From a virus, in IMG/VR virus record IMGVR_UViG_3300022602_002355, positions 1 to 57,815 of that record: 57,815 bases of DNA. One strand, 5' to 3'. The position numbers were made by a program, and so were the translations under genes. This document shows positions 19,039 through 26,046 of this stretch, piece by piece. Numbering within the stretch: the first letter of the stretch is position 1; each line of letters starts with the position of its first letter. The notes under the pieces were generated by a model. That model made no database searches, was not told the origin of the DNA, and saw only the letters and a list, made by a program, of their open reading frames with translations.

Positions 19039-20604
19039 ATGCTACAAAGATATTTTGTTACTGTAGATCATCCAGACTACAAAACTGATGTTCATACAGA
19101 ATTACAAGCATACCAAGGTAGCTCTACTATTCCTGTAAGATCAGTACAATGTATTGATTCGTGCGATGGTAGTGAATACAACGGCATATTCATGCTTTCT
19201 GCAGATGAGGCCGCGCAACTTGTAAATGATCCTAGAGTACGAGCAGTAGAACAACCTGCGGCTGATCGAGGATTATATCCATCACATTCAGGAAGCCGAT
19301 CAGGTCCATTTGATAGATCAAGCACAGTTACCTATGGTTTAAAAAATTGGGCATTGAGTAGATGTATCAATAACTATGATAATTTTTCTTCATTCTCTAG
19401 CACATCAACTCCATACACATACAATTTAGATGGCACCGGTGTTGATATTATTATTATGGATACAGGTGTCGAAGCCGGTCATCCAGAGCTAGCAGTTAAC
19501 TCAAATGGAACAGGAGGTAGCAGAGTTGTTAATTGGGACTGGACTCAATACGGTTTCATTAGTTCTGCACCAACAGGCGGATTTTTAGGGGATTGGGACG
19601 GACACGGTAGTAATGTTGCAACTATTGCGGCAGGTAACACTTGCGGATGGGCGCCGGGGGCCGCAGTATATTCATTAAGAGTAGTAGGTAGCGATTCCGG
19701 TAATGTACTAGATATAACTACAAAGTCTACTTTAGGATTAGTAGATGAATTCAGTGCCTGGGAAAGTATCCGTGCATTTCATCTTGCTAAAACACCTACC
19801 AGTACAGGATACATTAGACCAACAATAGTATCGTGCAGTTACGCATACAATTATTCATTTAGCACCATCAAGAGTGTTAATTACAGAGGTACAACTTATA
19901 CAACTAGTACATTCAATGCTAATTACGGGTTGATCAAATCGTTAACTAGTACGTTTGGTGCTAGAATATCATACATCGAAGCAGAAATAGAAAGTTGTAT
20001 TGCGGCAGGAATTGTAGTAGTAGGTGCCGCAGGCAATAACAGTATGAAAGTAGATGTGCCAACTGGAATTGATTATAATAATTATTATGTGGATAATTCA
20101 AATACTACATATTATTATCATCAAGGAAATACACCAAGTGCTACACCCGGATGCATCTGTGTAGGGGCTACTGATATTTACGCACCAGATCATAAGGTAT
20201 ATTTTAGTGCCACTGGTCCTAGAGTTGATATTTTTGCACCAGGTGTGGAAATTATGGGTGCATATAGTAATACCAATTACATTGTGGCCGCAGTACAAGA
20301 TGGCAGAAATACATCATATTACCTAAATAAAATATCAGGCACTAGTCAAGCAACACCTAATGTTACTGGTTTAAGTGCATTGCTGTTAAGTTTACGTCCT
20401 TGGTACACAGCAACTAATGTATTAAATTGGATTAATTCTGTGTCATCTAAAGGTCAACTTAATGAGAGTTATTACACAGGCTATACTTTAGGTGGTGTAA
20501 ACATTGGAGTCGGAACTTATACAAATTTAGCAAGTTTGCAAGGTGCAACTAACGGATATCTATATATGCCGTTTAATTCTGCAACACCCGGCAATATCAG
20601 CTGA
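19039..20604 (+). CDS. Subtilisin-like serine protease (family S8) in the fibre operon
   Basis: This 521-residue protein carries the catalytic triad of subtilases: Asp141 in IIIMDTGVEAGHPEL, His189 in DWDGHGSNVA, and Ser436 in ISGTSQATPNVTG. The oxyanion Asn333 is in GAAGNNS. Residues 1-75 resemble an I9-type propeptide (FMLSADEAAQLVNDPRVRAV is a typical end). There is no signal peptide, so it acts in the cytoplasm during assembly or is carried on the virion. It follows the collagen-like gene by one base and lies in the late operon. It may process fibre proteins, as intramolecular-chaperone ends require cleavage, or it may degrade host surface proteins. Inserts near residues 215-310 are longer than in subtilisin. 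Confidence 0.85.
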   Translation: MLQRYFVTVDHPDYKTDVHTELQAYQGSSTIPVRSVQCIDSCDGSEYNGIFMLSADEAAQLVNDPRVRAVEQPAADRGLYPSHSGSRSGPFDRSSTVTYGLKNWALSRCINNYDNFSSFSSTSTPYTYNLDGTGVDIIIMDTGVEAGHPELAVNSNGTGGSRVVNWDWTQYGFISSAPTGGFLGDWDGHGSNVATIAAGNTCGWAPGAAVYSLRVVGSDSGNVLDITTKSTLGLVDEFSAWESIRAFHLAKTPTSTGYIRPTIVSCSYAYNYSFSTIKSVNYRGTTYTTSTFNANYGLIKSLTSTFGARISYIEAEIESCIAAGIVVVGAAGNNSMKVDVPTGIDYNNYYVDNSNTTYYYHQGNTPSATPGCICVGATDIYAPDHKVYFSATGPRVDIFAPGVEIMGAYSNTNYIVAAVQDGRNTSYYLNKISGTSQATPNVTGLSALLLSLRPWYTATNVLNWINSVSSKGQLNESYYTGYTLGGVNIGVGTYTNLASLQGATNGYLYMPFNSATPGNIS

Positions 20605-20610
20605 TAAATA
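20603..20610 (+). promoter_or_regulatory. Late promoter (GATAAATA)
   Basis: GATAAATA overlaps the stop codon of the subtilase gene and lies 23 bases before the next ATG, the standard spacing for late promoters in this window. Confidence 0.65.
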
Positions 20611-20633
20611 GATAACAACTGTGAGACATTCAA

Positions 20634-21236
20634 ATGACTAGTACTGTAACCAATTTTAGTAACAATATAAACACACTATACCCTGTAGCAGGTGTAGATA
20701 ACGACACACAAGGTTTTAGAGATAACTTTACCTATATTCAAAACGCCCTAGGAAGTGCGGCTAATGAAATTTCAAATCTACAAGCAGGTAGCGTTAATGT
20801 TACAGAAAGCACAAACGACTTTTATTTCAGTACAATTTACCGAGCAGAATTGCAAGCAGAATCTTTAGTAACTCCTGCTGTAAATGTTTTAACAACGGTA
20901 AACACATCAGTTAGTTTTCTATTAGGCGGCTATCAAACAATTCAGGTTAGCACATCGTCTGCAACCTTAACCGTTACAGATTGGCCAAGTGGAAGTACTC
21001 CTTCGTCTGGTAAAATTTCTTTTGAAATCTATAACGCAAATACTAATACTACTGCAACCTTAACAGTATTAACAACTCCTGGCTTTACACTTAAGGTAGA
21101 TCAATATAGTACTTCTACAATAAATTTAACATCTAGTTCTTATTACAATCCTGTAATTATCGAAATGTGGTCTAATACACAGTCTCCAAATGGCGCTAGT
21201 TTATTCTTAAGAAAAGTAGGCGGAACCTATCAATGA
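20634..21236 (+). CDS. Virion structural protein, T4-like aquatic phage type
   Basis: This 200-residue protein begins TVTNFSNNINTLYPVAGVDN followed by D-T-Q-G-F-R-D-N-F, an N-terminal sequence I recall from structural proteins of T4-like aquatic phages and a diverged relative of the GDSIRxAFxKVN module of the larger proteins. The remainder is Ser/Thr-rich beta sequence ending in LFLRKVGGTYQ. It has its own late promoter. No enzymatic motif was seen. Confidence 0.65.
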   Translation: MTSTVTNFSNNINTLYPVAGVDNDTQGFRDNFTYIQNALGSAANEISNLQAGSVNVTESTNDFYFSTIYRAELQAESLVTPAVNVLTTVNTSVSFLLGGYQTIQVSTSSATLTVTDWPSGSTPSSGKISFEIYNANTNTTATLTVLTTPGFTLKVDQYSTSTINLTSSSYYNPVIIEMWSNTQSPNGASLFLRKVGGTYQ

Positions 21237-21484
21237 GCTTAAATTTTCATCCACTTTTAGGTGATCTTACTTCTTTGAAAGATACTGATATAGAGGAAAA
21301 AGTAAGCGAACTTAGCAGAAAATATATGATTGCTATGAAGTATGGCTATAATGATGTACTTTACCAAATCATTGCGGCATTAGATGCTTATAAAATGGAA
21401 CTTCAAAAACGCCAACAAGCCGCATTAGCATCGGTAAACAAAAATCAAAACAAAGAACTTGGCAATCTTATCAAAGTGAATTGA
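21233..21484 (+). CDS. Small conserved phage protein
   Basis: This 83-residue, mostly helical protein joins the preceding structural gene through an ATGA overlap. It opens LNFHPLLGDLTSLKDTDIEE and continues with charged helices (KYMIAMKYGYNDVLYQIIAALDA). It resembles small proteins next to fibre genes in related phages. No function can be assigned; it could be an assembly factor for the fibres. An early promoter starts within its last codons. Confidence 0.6.
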   Translation: MSLNFHPLLGDLTSLKDTDIEEKVSELSRKYMIAMKYGYNDVLYQIIAALDAYKMELQKRQQAALASVNKNQNKELGNLIKVN

Positions 21485-21509
21485 CTTTAACTTTACAGAA
21501 GTGTATAGT
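21481..21509 (+). promoter_or_regulatory. Sigma70-type promoter (TTGACT-17-TATAGT)
   Basis: TTGACT at 21481-21486 and TATAGT at 21504-21509 are separated by exactly 17 bases. The next ATG is at 21516, so the A of the start codon is about the +1 position and the mRNA would be leaderless. Confidence 0.75.
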
Positions 21510-21515
21510 TAACTG

Positions 21516-22034
21516 ATGAGAACCACAGACTACGGAGAGGTAATTTTAAATACATCAGATGTATTATCTGGCCTGTATTCTGGTAAAATTGTCGATCTAA
21601 ATAATATATTTTTAGACGACCCCGAAGAAGTAAAAAAGTTCAATCAAGCTATCAAGGAAAATTTTGATAAGCTCAATTCGTTAAAAATCTACCAAGATCC
21701 TAACATTAGTATAGATGAGTTTGATAAAACCAATCAATCAAATTGGTTTATGCCCGACGATTACTGTCCAAATTTAATGGAATATCTATACGGGTGTTGT
21801 ACAACCGCAGAACAAATAGATAGAGTAAATCAAGAATTAGAACTGTTTAGCCAACATGGCATGATAGACCTATTATTTTATCTTAAATACTTAGTAGATA
21901 CTATGCGTGAACACAAGATAGTATGGGGTGTAGGACGTGGCAGTAGTGTAGCAAGTTATGTGCTATTCTTAATAGGTGTTCACAAAGTTGATAGTATAAA
22001 ATATGAACTTGATATACACGAGTTCTTAAAATAA
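21516..22034 (+). CDS. DnaE/PolC-like fragment protein of unknown role
   Basis: In this 172-residue protein the C-terminal 40 residues (GRGSSVASYVLFLIGV at 140-155, then KVDSIKYELDIHEFLK) closely resemble the segment of bacterial DNA polymerase III alpha subunit that reads G-R-G-S-A-A-G-S-L-V...D-P-x-x-Y-x-L-x-F-E-R-F-L. The upstream region (CCTTAEQIDRVNQELELF) is plausibly the adjacent helical part. The catalytic Asp motifs that follow in DnaE are absent because the protein stops there, so it is not a polymerase. It begins an early operon from a leaderless-type promoter. It could be a decoy that binds host clamp loader or replisome parts, or a relic. Confidence 0.55.
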   Translation: MRTTDYGEVILNTSDVLSGLYSGKIVDLNNIFLDDPEEVKKFNQAIKENFDKLNSLKIYQDPNISIDEFDKTNQSNWFMPDDYCPNLMEYLYGCCTTAEQIDRVNQELELFSQHGMIDLLFYLKYLVDTMREHKIVWGVGRGSSVASYVLFLIGVHKVDSIKYELDIHEFLK

Positions 22035-22045
22035 GGAGATTTAAA

Positions 22046-22351
22046 ATGGCAAGACAATATAGAACAATGAACGGCAAAGTAGTTGACATGGACAAACTAT
22101 TGGTTCAAAATGAAATGATGCCAGCAGTAGGCAATGTGCGTATGAACGCCCGCGGTGACGAATTAGGACCTGGTGGTAAGATTGTTAAGACACGTGAACA
22201 AAAAATGACAGCATATTACGAAAACAATCCAAATGCACAGCCTAGTAGCCCAAGACCAATTCCTACAAAACCTGTTCAACAGGCCGCACCTGCACCAGTT
22301 CAAGAATCAACAGTTGATGTTAAAAAGTCAACAAAGCCACAAGGTGAATAA
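22046..22351 (+). CDS. Conserved hypothetical protein with Pro/Ala-rich tail
   Basis: This 101-residue protein has a strong ribosome site (AAGGAG) before the ATG. The first 60 residues contain ARGDELGPGGKIVKTREQK, a pattern I recall from T4-like aquatic phages next to gene 31. The tail (residues 65-101) is Pro/Gln/Ala-rich and probably disordered. It sits directly before the co-chaperonin. I assign no function. Confidence 0.6.
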   Translation: MARQYRTMNGKVVDMDKLLVQNEMMPAVGNVRMNARGDELGPGGKIVKTREQKMTAYYENNPNAQPSSPRPIPTKPVQQAAPAPVQESTVDVKKSTKPQGE

Positions 22352-22687
22352 ATGACAGTAGCAAGAGGAACGATAAACCCAATTCGTGACAGAATACTCG
22401 TCACTGATATGAACTTCGGAGATGTTAAAGCCGCTAGTGGAATTATTATTCCCGGCGCTGACGGGAAGACCGCTGGTATTCATCCACGGTGGGGCAAAGT
22501 GTGGGCAGTAGGTCCGCAACAAAAAGATGTTAAGGTAGGAGAATGGATTCTTATCGAACACGGCCGTTGGACTCGAAAATTTGAAATTGAAGAAAACGGA
22601 GAAGTAATCCGTGTACACGGAGTAGACAACAAAGCAATTATGATGTCTGCAGATGAAAAACCAAATGATGTTTTAAGAGGAAACTAA
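22352..22687 (+). CDS. 31: GroES-like co-chaperonin (gp31 type)
   Basis: This 111-residue protein has the GroES fold signature: NPIRDRILVTD at the start (GroES RPLHDRVIV), a mobile loop at about residues 21-37 ending SGIIIPGADGK, then GKVWAVGPQ (GroES G-x-V-x-A-V-G), VKVGEWILIEHG and a C-terminal DNKAIMM (D-x-L-A-I). T4 gp31 replaces GroES on host GroEL to fold the large capsid protein gp23; the same job is inferred here. It starts one base after the preceding stop and overlaps the MazG-like gene by one base. No GroEL gene is in the window. Confidence 0.85.
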   Translation: MTVARGTINPIRDRILVTDMNFGDVKAASGIIIPGADGKTAGIHPRWGKVWAVGPQQKDVKVGEWILIEHGRWTRKFEIEENGEVIRVHGVDNKAIMMSADEKPNDVLRGN

Positions 22688-23055
22688 TGACAAATCCATT
22701 TCGCGACCAAGAGAAATTTATGAAGGCTTGTGATCAAAGCACAGATACCTTCAATGAGGCACAATTTGAAATGTACAAAAATCTAATCGAAGAAGAATTT
22801 AACGAGCTAGTTGCGGCTGAAACAGCCAACGACCGAGTTGAACAATTAGATGCTTTAATTGATATTTTGGTTGTTACTATTGGCGCATTACACAGTATGG
22901 GCGCAGATGCTGAAGGTGCTTGGAAAGAAGTTATGCGTACCAACTTTGCTAAGATTGACAAAGAAACAGGCAAGGTCCGTAAACGTGAAGATGGAAAGGT
23001 ATTGAAACCCGTAGGGTGGATGCCTCCAGAGTTGGCTCCATTTGTGGGCAAGTAA
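22687..23055 (+). CDS. MazG/PRA-PH-like nucleotide pyrophosphohydrolase
   Basis: This 122-residue all-helical protein has the EExxE...ExxD metal pattern of the MazG superfamily: EEEFNELVAAE in the first long helix and EQLDALIDILVVT in the second. Then comes ADAEGAWKEVMRTNFAKID...GKVLKPVGWMPPEL, matching the phage MazG/HisE-like proteins. Such enzymes hydrolyse (d)NTPs or related nucleotides to monophosphate and pyrophosphate; in phages they are thought to adjust nucleotide or alarmone pools. The last gene before a strong terminator. Confidence 0.75.
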   Translation: MTNPFRDQEKFMKACDQSTDTFNEAQFEMYKNLIEEEFNELVAAETANDRVEQLDALIDILVVTIGALHSMGADAEGAWKEVMRTNFAKIDKETGKVRKREDGKVLKPVGWMPPELAPFVGK

Positions 23056-23058
23056 CTC

Positions 23059-23085
23059 AAAGGGTCTTGACAGACCCTTTTTTTT
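23059..23085 (+). terminator. Terminator overlapping the next promoter
   Basis: AAAGGGTCT pairs with AGACCCTTT, followed by a run of T (eight in total). The tight loop and its flanks contain TTGACA, which is the -35 box of the promoter of the next operon. Confidence 0.9.
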
Positions 23086-23095
23086 ATTATACAAT
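23067..23095 (+). promoter_or_regulatory. Sigma70-type promoter (TTGACA-17-TACAAT) inside terminator
   Basis: A consensus TTGACA sits in the loop of the terminator hairpin. TACAAT follows after exactly 17 bases at 23090-23095. The ATG at 23101 begins five bases later, so the transcript would again be close to leaderless. Confidence 0.75.
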
Positions 23096-23100
23096 GTATT

Positions 23101-23346
23101 ATGGGATTCAAATATTCATATGATGTAACTAAGGCGGCTCGAGAAATTAATGCGGCCGCGTACGATGCTACGTCTAGACTTAATGACGGATTTATTCAAT
23201 GGGGTGCTAAACAAGATTTGTACATCCTAAAATGGATTGTCGAAGATGCACTACGGCGCTGTTCAAGTTTTGGTGATACCGAAGCAGAATGGCTTAAACA
23301 AAAAGAGCAGGAAAAACTTATAAGGATACTTAAAAGTGACGTGTAA
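23101..23346 (+). CDS. Small hypothetical early protein
   Basis: This 81-residue, helical, charged protein (MGFKYSYDVTKAAREINAAA at the start) is probably translated from a leaderless mRNA. The middle, WGAKQDLYILKWIVEDALRR, looks like an amphipathic helix. It overlaps the following small zinc-binding ORF by 11 bases. I recognise no family. Confidence 0.6.
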   Translation: MGFKYSYDVTKAAREINAAAYDATSRLNDGFIQWGAKQDLYILKWIVEDALRRCSSFGDTEAEWLKQKEQEKLIRILKSDV

Positions 23347-23482
23347 AACTTGCGGTAAAGACTATAGTCCAAGTTGCGACTTTCAACAAGGCCGTTGTCC
23401 TAATCACCCGCCTATGATAATGCTAGATAATTACAAGGCTAGATTTTATAATCTATTACAGTGGTTTAGAGGAAAGAAATGA
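23336..23482 (+). CDS. 48-residue zinc-finger-like microprotein (GTG start)
   Basis: A GTG at 23336 opens a 48-codon frame overlapping both neighbours. The product begins V/M-TCKTCGKDYSPSCD and continues QGRCPNHPP, giving CxxC...C...CPxH, a treble-clef or ribbon-like set of four Cys plus His. The C-terminus is basic (NLLQWFRGKK). I recall similar tiny proteins in T4-like aquatic phages. Translational coupling to the gene before is likely. DNA or RNA binding is inference. Confidence 0.6.
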   Translation: MTCKTCGKDYSPSCDFQQGRCPNHPPMIMLDNYKARFYNLLQWFRGKK

Positions 23483-23658
23483 GCTTAGAAAAAAGAATGG
23501 CAGAAATGATGGTACCAATCGATGCATGTATTCGATTAACCGATGATCGAAATGAAATGCTTATGTTGGCATGTGCCATGCTACAGCGTGTACACGAAAT
23601 ATTCGATTCTACCCTAGGCGAAGACGGGCGCAAGCAGATGTTTAAGGATCTTACTTAA
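23479..23658 (+). CDS. 59-residue hypothetical protein
   Basis: The ATG at 23479 overlaps the preceding TGA (ATGA), and the stop overlaps the next ATG (TAATG), so the frame fits perfectly between two genes. The product is helical and Met-rich (EKRMAEMMVPIDACIRLTDD, then LMLACAMLQRVHEIFDSTLG). AGAGGAAAGA upstream provides a ribosome site. The function is unknown. Confidence 0.6.
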   Translation: MSLEKRMAEMMVPIDACIRLTDDRNEMLMLACAMLQRVHEIFDSTLGEDGRKQMFKDLT

Positions 23659-24407
23659 TGTTTTTCTTTTTTAGAAAAAGCACAGTAGTTCTTGATTGTT
23701 TTACAGATAATAACTACCTGCATGATTTTTTGCCTATCGATTATGGACATAAGTTTTATCCCGATTGGTGGAAACAATTACCAAAAGATTTTGTCAGCAA
23801 AAAAAGTCCTACACAATTAAAACTCAACACGATGAAGTCGTGCAGGGGTTTGATTAGCTATTATCAAAATAGTGCTGTAATTCCTCTTTGGAGTGATTAC
23901 AATATTAAAATTGGTAGTTTAAAAACTCCCAAGGTTATGTTTGAATCTGCAAGTCAATACAAGGGAGTATTTCACGAGCCCGAGCAATGGGGCAATTATC
24001 TACCATCGACGAAATACGGGCACCTGAAACTTGATTGTCCCTGGTTCATTAGAGAAAAAGAAGGCATACAATTTTCGTTCTCTCAACCTTTCTATAACAA
24101 CCTAAACCCTACAGAATATTTGTTCTGTCCCGGTATCGTTGACTACAAATATCAAAATTCAGGAAATTTAAACATAATGTTCGATTTCCGAGATGACGAA
24201 CGAATCATAGAACTTAGAGCGGGCGAACCTGCGGCTATGATTATTCCGCTTACAGAGAGAACACTTAAAATTAAAACACATTTAGTTTCCCCACAGGAAC
24301 TTAATAATATGAATCCAAAGCCTATTACTTTTAATCATCATTATCAGTTTGTTAAAAAGGCAATGGATAAAAAAGAGGCTAAATGCCCATTCGGATTTGG
24401 AAAATGA
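23658..24407 (+). CDS. Conserved hypothetical phage protein
   Basis: This 249-residue protein contains the segment YPDWWKQLP, then STxxxxTMKSCRGLISYYQNS with AVIPLWSDY, a family I recall as widespread in T4-like aquatic phages but without a known function. The middle region (FHEPEQWGNYLP, LDCPWFIREKEG) and FCPGIVDY are also well formed. Trp and Tyr are abundant. The start overlaps the previous stop. The C-terminus KCPFGFGK is Cys/Gly-rich. It precedes a cytidylyltransferase-like gene, so a role in sugar or surface chemistry is possible but unproven. Confidence 0.55.
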   Translation: MFFFFRKSTVVLDCFTDNNYLHDFLPIDYGHKFYPDWWKQLPKDFVSKKSPTQLKLNTMKSCRGLISYYQNSAVIPLWSDYNIKIGSLKTPKVMFESASQYKGVFHEPEQWGNYLPSTKYGHLKLDCPWFIREKEGIQFSFSQPFYNNLNPTEYLFCPGIVDYKYQNSGNLNIMFDFRDDERIIELRAGEPAAMIIPLTERTLKIKTHLVSPQELNNMNPKPITFNHHYQFVKKAMDKKEAKCPFGFGK

Positions 24408-24877
24408 TATTCAATAAAATAAAACAATTAAAAGAAGATGGATTAAAAGTAGGAATAGTATTCAGTTCATTCGATCTGTTTCATGCAGGTCATGTTGCTA
24501 TGCTGGCAGAAGCAAAGAATCATTGTGATTACTTGATTGCCGCATTACAAACTGATCCTACTATTGACAGACCCGATACTAAAAATCCTCCGATTCAAAG
24601 CATTGTAGAAAGACAAATTCAAGTTAGTACAAATCGTAACGTAGATGAAGTTGTGGTTTATCAAACAGAAAAAGATCTAGAAGACTTATTGCTTATTCTT
24701 CCTGTCGATGTTAGAATATTAGGTGTAGAGTATAAAGACGTAGAATTTACAGGCAAACAAATTTGTCTAAATCGAGGAATTGAAATTGTCTACAATGGAC
24801 GAGATCATTCGTTTAGCAGTTCAAGTCTACGCAAGCGTGTAGCACAAGCTGAGAAAAGTAAAAATGCGAAATCTTAA
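24404..24877 (+). CDS. HxGH-type nucleotidyltransferase (cytidylyltransferase-like)
   Basis: ATG 24404 overlaps the upstream TGA (ATGA) and is preferred to ATG 24383. The 157-residue product has VGIVFSSFDLFHAGH (HxGH at residues 27-30), matching the nucleotide-binding start of glycerol-3-phosphate or ethanolamine-phosphate cytidylyltransferases. The C-terminal SFSSSSLRKRV corresponds to the second nucleotide-binding motif (I-S-T-T/S-x-x-R/K-x-R). The central segment has ERQIQVSTNRNVDEVVVY, typical of the family. It transfers a nucleotide (often CMP) to a phosphorylated substrate; the substrate cannot be read here. Confidence 0.75.
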   Translation: MIFNKIKQLKEDGLKVGIVFSSFDLFHAGHVAMLAEAKNHCDYLIAALQTDPTIDRPDTKNPPIQSIVERQIQVSTNRNVDEVVVYQTEKDLEDLLLILPVDVRILGVEYKDVEFTGKQICLNRGIEIVYNGRDHSFSSSSLRKRVAQAEKSKNAKS

Positions 24878-25055
24878 ATTAGTCGATGCAGTAATTCAAT
24901 TGCATGATATTGCTCGTATGGTCGAAGCAGAAGTTGGCATAGGCGAATTAAGTAACGATATGCGAGCATTAGCAGATAGATTACATCTATATTCTATTCA
25001 AGACGATAAAGCAAATACAATAGCACAAAACATTATTAATCAGGTAAAAGAATGA
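24864..25055 (+). CDS. Small helical hypothetical protein
   Basis: This 63-residue protein overlaps the end of the nucleotidyltransferase gene by 14 bases and the start of the clamp loader gene by 4. It is predicted almost all-helical (LVDAVIQLHDIARMVEAEVG) and acidic. Its place right before gene 44 suggests coupling to replication, but I recognise no domain. Confidence 0.55.
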   Translation: MRNLKLVDAVIQLHDIARMVEAEVGIGELSNDMRALADRLHLYSIQDDKANTIAQNIINQVKE

Positions 25056-25975
25056 AAGAATTATGGGTAGAAAAATACCGTCCTAAAACAGTTGACGGTT
25101 ATGTATTTAGAGATGCGGCACAAAAGAAACAAATCCTAACTTGGATCAAAGAAGGCAGTATCCCTCATCTATTGTTGAGTGGAGGTCCAGGTATTGGTAA
25201 GACAACACTTGCCAAGATGTTGTTGAATGAAATTGGTATTCCCGATTATGATATTTTAGAAATCAATGCATCACGTGAACGTGGTATTGATGAAGTTAGA
25301 GATCGTATTACAAACTTTATTCAAATGATGCCGTTTGGCCCATTTAAGGTTGTATTGTTAGATGAGGCAGATTTCTTAACACAATCAGCACAGGCCGCAA
25401 TGCGTGGTGTGATGGAAGAATACAGTAACACCAGTAGATTTATTCTAACTTGCAATCAACCACAGTTGCTTAGTCCAGCTATTCACAGTCGTTGTCAACA
25501 GATGCATTTTGCAAGCATTGACAGAACAGATTTTACTGCAAGAGTGCTTACAATATTGATCGAAGAAAATGTCGAATTTGATCCAGACATTATTGATAGC
25601 TATGTGCTAACAACTTATCCAGACTTAAGAAAGTGTATTAACTTCGTACAACAAAATGTACAGGATGGAAAGTTAATTGCTCCTAATAACGGAGATGTCG
25701 ATACAGTAGATTACAAAGTCGAAATGGTTAAGTTATTTAAAGCAGGCAAAATACAAGAAGCACGTAAGCTATTGTGTGCTAGAGCTAGACCAGAAGAGAT
25801 TGAAGGAATTTTCCGTTGGTGTTATGACAACATCGAATTGTTTGGAAGAAACGAAGAAGAAAAAGATCAAGCAATTATTATCCTTAAACAAGGAGCAGTT
25901 GATCATAGACTTATCGGAGATCCAGAAATCAATCTGTCTGCTACATTTGCCAAACTAGCAAGAGTACAACAATAA
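25052..25975 (+). CDS. 44: Clamp loader large subunit (gp44-like AAA+ ATPase)
   Basis: This 307-residue AAA+ protein has Walker A GGPGIGKT at residues 44-51, Walker B VVLLDEAD with DEAD at 104-107, sensor-1 LTCNQP and the SRC arginine-finger motif at 146-148, all diagnostic of clamp loaders. The N-terminal WVEKYRPKTVDGYV is the usual RFC/gp44 start. It uses ATP to open the gp45 clamp and place it on primed DNA. T4 has gp62 directly downstream; here a terminator follows, so the small subunit must lie elsewhere or be absent. Confidence 0.93.
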   Translation: MKELWVEKYRPKTVDGYVFRDAAQKKQILTWIKEGSIPHLLLSGGPGIGKTTLAKMLLNEIGIPDYDILEINASRERGIDEVRDRITNFIQMMPFGPFKVVLLDEADFLTQSAQAAMRGVMEEYSNTSRFILTCNQPQLLSPAIHSRCQQMHFASIDRTDFTARVLTILIEENVEFDPDIIDSYVLTTYPDLRKCINFVQQNVQDGKLIAPNNGDVDTVDYKVEMVKLFKAGKIQEARKLLCARARPEEIEGIFRWCYDNIELFGRNEEEKDQAIIILKQGAVDHRLIGDPEINLSATFAKLARVQQ

Positions 25976-25978
25976 AAT

Positions 25979-26020
25979 AAAACCGCATAGTCGATTGCAG
26001 GTCGGTTACTATGCGGTTTT
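25979..26020. terminator. Bidirectional terminator between gene 44 and phoH
   Basis: AAAACCGCATAG (25979-25990) pairs perfectly with CTATGCGGTTTT (26009-26020) around an 18-base loop. Runs of T or A on both sides allow it to work in either direction for the two convergent genes. Confidence 0.85.
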
Positions 26021-26046
26021 CTGTTGACTGGTTTTCGAGTTAAAAA

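Noticed and set aside
21510-21550. CTGATGAG as a hammerhead ribozyme core
   Set aside because: No CGAAA partner and no flanking helices; the bases belong to the promoter and start codon.
25776-25958. Second frame within gene 44
   Set aside because: Entirely inside a well-conserved clamp loader gene, with no motif and no ribosome site.
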